A stretch of 32,272 nucleotides of DNA, taken from Phycisphaerales bacterium. GTDB taxonomy: Bacteria; Planctomycetota; Phycisphaerae; Phycisphaerales; SM1A02. The stretch spans positions 1 through 32,272 of the forward strand of contig SIAB01000011.1 of the NCBI GenBank assembly GCA_009692015.1, read 5' to 3'. Shown in pieces: positions 28,384 to 32,272 of this stretch. The position numbers and the translations under genes are program-made. Position 1 is the first letter of the stretch; each line of letters begins with the position of its first letter. The notes beneath the pieces were generated by a model. The model was not told where the DNA came from and did not search any database. It saw only the letters and a program-made list of their open reading frames with translations.

Positions 28384-29844
28384 ATGTTCGATTCACTCAC
28401 CGACAAGCTCTCGAGCGCGATGCGATCCCTCACCGGTCGCGGTCGCATCTCAGAATCCAATGTGCGCGAGGCAATGGCTGCGATCGAGACCGCTCTGCTC
28501 GAAGCCGATGTCAATGGCGAAATCGTGAAGGCGTTCTGCGCCGAAGTGCTCGCCGAGGCACTTGGCAGCGAGGTCTTGCAAAGTTTGCGCCCAGAAGAGC
28601 AGATGATCGGCATCGTGCATCGTCGTCTCGTGGCTCTGATGGGATCAACCGCAGCGCGGCTCTCGTTTGTCGAGCCGGGTCCGACCGTGCTCATGTTGTG
28701 CGGACTTCAGGGGGCTGGAAAGACCACAACCTGCGGCAAACTGGCAGCTTGGATCGGCAAACGCGGCAAGAGCGTTCTGGTTGCGGCCTGTGATCTTCAG
28801 CGCCCTGCTGCCGTCGAACAATTGCGCGTGGTCATCGCCGGTGCGGCATCGGCATCCGCTGGCAGCCGGATCGCCTTCCATGGTGAACCAGATCAATGCC
28901 GCGAACATGGCGCCGCGGTCGGCAACGCAGTCGGGGTTGCACAGCGCGCGCTGGCGAAAGCGCGGACCGAACGATTCGATGTACTCATCGTCGATACCGC
29001 AGGACGACTGCACATCGACGATGCGCTGATGGGCGAGTTGGCAGCGATCGACAGCGCCATTGAGTCGCACGAGATTCTGCTGGTGGTCGATGCCATGACT
29101 GGTCAGGATGCCGTCAACAGCGCCAAGGCATTTCACGCGCGACTGAACATCGACGGGGTCATCCTCACCAAGTTGGATTCCGACACCCGTGGCGGCGCGG
29201 CCCTCAGTGTTCGGCGCGTGACGGGCGCTCCCGTGAAGTTCGTTGGGGTGAGTGAGAATTGGGATGGCATCGACGAGTTCGATCCGCAAAGAATGGCCGG
29301 TCGCATTTTGGGGATGGGTGATGTCGTCTCACTGGTCGAGAAAGTCCAAGGTCAGGTTGACGAGAAGGAAACCGCAGCGCTCGCCGAAAAGATGACGCGC
29401 GGGCAGATGGACATGGACGATTTCCTCGGACAACTGCGGTCACTCCGCCGCATGGGTCCGCTCAAGCAATTGCTCGGTCTTCTGCCCGGGGTCGGCTCGA
29501 TGGTCAAGGATGTCAATTTCGATGACACTCAATTTGACCGCATCGAGGGCATGATTCGTTCCATGACCAAGAAGGAACGCAAAGCCCCCACGCTCATCGA
29601 TCGCAGCCGCGTCAAACGCATCGCAGCAGGGAGCGGCACCAACGCCACAGAAGTCGGGCGGCTTACAAAGCAATTCGAGATGATGCAGAAGATGATGAAA
29701 CAGATGACCGGCGCGGGGATGGCAGGCAAGATGAACGCAATGCGCGAGATGGCCACAGGCGGTCGAGGCGGTGGAATCCCAGACATGGCAGCGGGTAAGG
29801 CCGAAGCAGCCAAGAGTCGCTTCAAGCAGCGACCACGGCGCTGA
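28384..29844 (+). CDS. ffh: Signal recognition particle protein Ffh
   Basis: GLQGAGKTTTCGKLA, DLQRPAAVEQL, DTAGRLHIDD, TKLDSDTRGGAALS, GRILGMGDVVSLVEK and a methionine-rich M domain; ATG 28384 chosen over 28180, which is inside polX. Confidence 0.96.
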   Translation: MFDSLTDKLSSAMRSLTGRGRISESNVREAMAAIETALLEADVNGEIVKAFCAEVLAEALGSEVLQSLRPEEQMIGIVHRRLVALMGSTAARLSFVEPGPTVLMLCGLQGAGKTTTCGKLAAWIGKRGKSVLVAACDLQRPAAVEQLRVVIAGAASASAGSRIAFHGEPDQCREHGAAVGNAVGVAQRALAKARTERFDVLIVDTAGRLHIDDALMGELAAIDSAIESHEILLVVDAMTGQDAVNSAKAFHARLNIDGVILTKLDSDTRGGAALSVRRVTGAPVKFVGVSENWDGIDEFDPQRMAGRILGMGDVVSLVEKVQGQVDEKETAALAEKMTRGQMDMDDFLGQLRSLRRMGPLKQLLGLLPGVGSMVKDVNFDDTQFDRIEGMIRSMTKKERKAPTLIDRSRVKRIAAGSGTNATEVGRLTKQFEMMQKMMKQMTGAGMAGKMNAMREMATGGRGGGIPDMAAGKAEAAKSRFKQRPRR

Positions 29845-29856
29845 GAACAGTTGGGC

Positions 29857-31158
29857 TCATCGTCGCCCCATGGGCAGCGGATCGGAAGAACGGCCGGCAG
29901 CCCAATTTCGGATCGCGGGCATGACCGTCTCCTTCATCAGGATCTTTGTGCAGGCAGCGACCGGAATCGCCAGCAGCATTCCGTAGAGACCAGCGACACT
30001 TGCACCAGCAAGCACCGCCACAAAGATCGAGACGGGCCCGAGATTCGTGGCGCGACCCGCAAAGATCGGCGTGAGCAGATAGCCCTCAATCGACTGCACG
30101 ATCACGAAGACGAGTGGCGGCCCACCGACGATCCAATACCAGGCCAGCCGATGCGATTCATCGATTGACAGCTGCGAAGCGGCAAGGAGCCCAACTGCTG
30201 GCAGGACGATCGCAGCACCCAGATAGGGAACGATGGACAGAAACCCGGCGAGCAGTCCAAGAGTCAGGGCGTAGGGCACGCCGTTGATGATCCAACCACC
30301 GGCGAACATCACACCCATCGCAGCGGCAATCAGAATTCTTCCGCGCACAAATCCTGCGACGGCCCGATCCATCTCGCGGGCGAGGCGAAAGATCTTCGGC
30401 TGATGAGTTGCAGGAACGAGCTCTCCAAGAAACTGGACCGCCGACGGGAATCCGACACTGAAGAACCAGAAATAGAATGGAATCAGGACCGCAGCGAAGA
30501 CGACCCCAGACAAATCAAGGAGTTTCCAGAGCGCGGACTGCGCAGTCGGGCTCATCAACGACGAAACGATGGATGGTTCAATCATCGAACCAGCGGCAAC
30601 TTTGACCGTGGGCTCTGGTACTGGCAGAGGACCGGTGATCTCGGGTGTGTGCGCCTTCGGTTCCACCGTTTCGATCCCCAGAAACTTTCGCGCGCGCTCA
30701 ACATCCGCCTGATAGTTCTCGGGAATGACCGCTTCGAGCTGATCGATCCAACCGTCGAACTGACCGGATCGCACACTTGTGACCACTTCGGAGGTCTGGC
30801 GGACGATGGTGGGAATGAAGATCAATCCCATCGCAACAACGCCAACTCCAAAGGTGGCCAGGATGAAACTGACCGCGAGCGACCGCGAGAGTCGCAGAAC
30901 GCGGCAGACCCAGCGCACCAGCGGTTCGACGAGGTAGGCCAGAGCGAAGGCCAAGAGGAGCGGCACGGTCACAAACCGCAGCGCATACCCCGCCCAGATC
31001 ACTCCGATGATCACCCCCACCACGAAGACATCGCGAACAGCCTGAACCTGCCAAACATGAATGCGGGCGAAGTCTGGTCCCTCGCTCAGGAAGCGGTCCT
31101 CTGCCTGGGAATCGCCCGCGCGGGGATTCTCTGATTGCTTTGGGGACTCTGGACTCAT
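29857..31158 (-). CDS. AI-2E family transporter (membrane permease)
   Basis: Multi-TM with VTVPLLLAFALAYLVEPLV, GLLAGFLSIVPYLGA and QSIEGYLLTPIFAGRATNLGPVSIFVAVLAGASVAGLYGMLLAIPVAA. Confidence 0.88.
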   Translation of the reverse strand: MSPESPKQSENPRAGDSQAEDRFLSEGPDFARIHVWQVQAVRDVFVVGVIIGVIWAGYALRFVTVPLLLAFALAYLVEPLVRWVCRVLRLSRSLAVSFILATFGVGVVAMGLIFIPTIVRQTSEVVTSVRSGQFDGWIDQLEAVIPENYQADVERARKFLGIETVEPKAHTPEITGPLPVPEPTVKVAAGSMIEPSIVSSLMSPTAQSALWKLLDLSGVVFAAVLIPFYFWFFSVGFPSAVQFLGELVPATHQPKIFRLAREMDRAVAGFVRGRILIAAAMGVMFAGGWIINGVPYALTLGLLAGFLSIVPYLGAAIVLPAVGLLAASQLSIDESHRLAWYWIVGGPPLVFVIVQSIEGYLLTPIFAGRATNLGPVSIFVAVLAGASVAGLYGMLLAIPVAACTKILMKETVMPAIRNWAAGRSSDPLPMGRR

Positions 31159-31161
31159 CGG

Positions 31162-31578
31162 TCAGCCATTGGTTCCAAGGACTTGCTTTCGCAGCCTCTG
31201 GGGTGAAAACACCTCATCAAAGTCGAACACCGACCGAAAATCATCGATTGAATCGGTGGGAGACTTCCGCAACACCCCCAATTCAATGAGCGCGAAGACG
31301 ATGCGCCCGAAATCGTCGGTTCGCTGCACATTCCAGCGGTGCAGCACCACCGGCGCCATGAGCCCGTACTGTTCGATCGCGTACTCGAGCAGCCCGAAGC
31401 AGAGCTGCTGCCCGCTGATATGCCGTTCGTCGATCGAGAGTTGGCTCGTTTCGACGAGGCCCGCCTCGGAAGCGCGACCAAATCCGTTCTGGACGAACTG
31501 CAAAGCTGCGATCGGGTAAGCCCCTGCCGCTATTCGCAGCGACGCGCCGTCGCCTTCATGCTTGTCTTTGCTGAGCAC
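31162..31578 (-). CDS. Conserved hypothetical protein, Minf_1886-like
   Basis: 138 aa; HISGQQLCFGLLEYAIEQYGLMAPVVLHRWNVQRTDDFGRIVFALIELGVLRKSPTDSIDDFRSVFDFDEVF resembles this uncharacterised family from memory. GTG start; ends 3 nt before the AI-2E gene. Confidence 0.6.
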   Translation of the reverse strand: MLSKDKHEGDGASLRIAAGAYPIAALQFVQNGFGRASEAGLVETSQLSIDERHISGQQLCFGLLEYAIEQYGLMAPVVLHRWNVQRTDDFGRIVFALIELGVLRKSPTDSIDDFRSVFDFDEVFSPQRLRKQVLGTNG

Positions 31579-31622
31579 CGATACAGATTATCCGAAAAGA
31601 GAGGAATCATGCGGCGCCGGTC

Positions 31623-31650
31623 TTGTGAGTACAAGCTTTCGCGTTACAAT
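31623..31650 (+). promoter_or_regulatory. Putative sigma70-type promoter TTGTGA-N16-TACAAT upstream of OmpA-like lipoprotein
   Basis: -35-like 31623-31628, -10-like 31645-31650, followed by leader with GGAGG. Confidence 0.4.
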
Positions 31651-31673
31651 CCCCACCAACACGGAGGTTCTCT

Positions 31674-32272
31674 ATGAACGCATTGGAAGCGAAGTTTCGC
31701 ACAACATTCACTCGGACCACATCAGCCACGCACCTCGGCGCGCTTGCGGGGTGTCTCGCGCTCGCGGCGGTTGGATGCGTCCCTCAAGAAAAGTACAACG
31801 ACCTCGAACTTGCCTATCGCTCACAACAGCAGCAGTTGTTGAGAACGCAGGGCGATCTCGAAACCACGCGCGCGAATGAGTCGCAATTGAGATCGCAACT
31901 GGCGCAGGCCGCAGGCGACCTTTCGAGCCTCGAAGCGCTTCGAAAGGGGCAAAATGTAGATGTCGACAAACTTCTTGCCGACTACGAAGCGCTGCTGGCG
32001 AAGATCGGCAACATGAATGGCGGACCGCTGCCAGCCGAAGTCAATGCCGCGCTTGCCGCGCTCGCAGCGCAGTATCCAGATGTCTTGCAGTTTGACGAAC
32101 GCCGTGGAATGATCCGCTTCGCGGCGGACTTCACCTTCGATCCCGGCTCGGTCGGACTCAAGCAGAACGCCCTCTCTGTTCTCGACCAACTTGCAACGAT
32201 CCTGAATTCGGCCGAGGCGAGTTCATTCGAAGTGGTGGTTGTTGGACACACCGACAATGTTCCGATCAAGAA
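31674..32272 (+). CDS. OmpA/Pal-like lipoprotein (3' end outside window; absent from ORF track)
   Basis: ATG after ACGGAGG; lipobox LAAVGC, coiled region, then OmpA-domain RFAADFTFDPGSVGLKQNALSVLDQLATILNS...VVVVGHTDNVPIK; no stop before window end. Confidence 0.85.
   Translation, partial: MNALEAKFRTTFTRTTSATHLGALAGCLALAAVGCVPQEKYNDLELAYRSQQQQLLRTQGDLETTRANESQLRSQLAQAAGDLSSLEALRKGQNVDVDKLLADYEALLAKIGNMNGGPLPAEVNAALAALAAQYPDVLQFDERRGMIRFAADFTFDPGSVGLKQNALSVLDQLATILNSAEASSFEVVVVGHTDNVPIK

Noticed and set aside
1-32272. CRISPR arrays, transposons, integrases, prophage genes
   Set aside because: No regularly spaced direct repeats, terminal inverted repeats or recombinase/phage proteins were found; neither tRNA is followed by an integrase gene.

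Overview
GC-rich chromosomal segment with planctomycete (probably Phycisphaerae-like) character; the lineage is inferred from gene content only. Most of the window is housekeeping: rpoD (5' end off window), a gabD-like aldehyde dehydrogenase, smc, lysA, pgsA-pgpA, a detached nuoJKLMN block, polX, ffh, an AI-2E family transporter, and two tRNAs (Val-TAC, Arg-ACG). The most unusual part is 3176-8243. It is a compact locus with a WXG100-like protein, two small helical ORFs and an EssC/EccC-like membrane FtsK ATPase that appears to have three ATPase-fold modules, only the middle one with a clear Walker A. No other recognisable type VII secretion component lies beside it. Next to it is a lipoprotein with a FlgI (flagellar P-ring) domain, with no flagellar genes in the window. 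A recurring GCTAnnnT-like -10 motif about 5-10 nt upstream of start codons suggests widespread leaderless transcription. Convergent genes are packed stop-to-stop without intrinsic terminators. No CRISPR array, transposon or prophage was seen. All assignments are by eye from the sequence; no searches were run.
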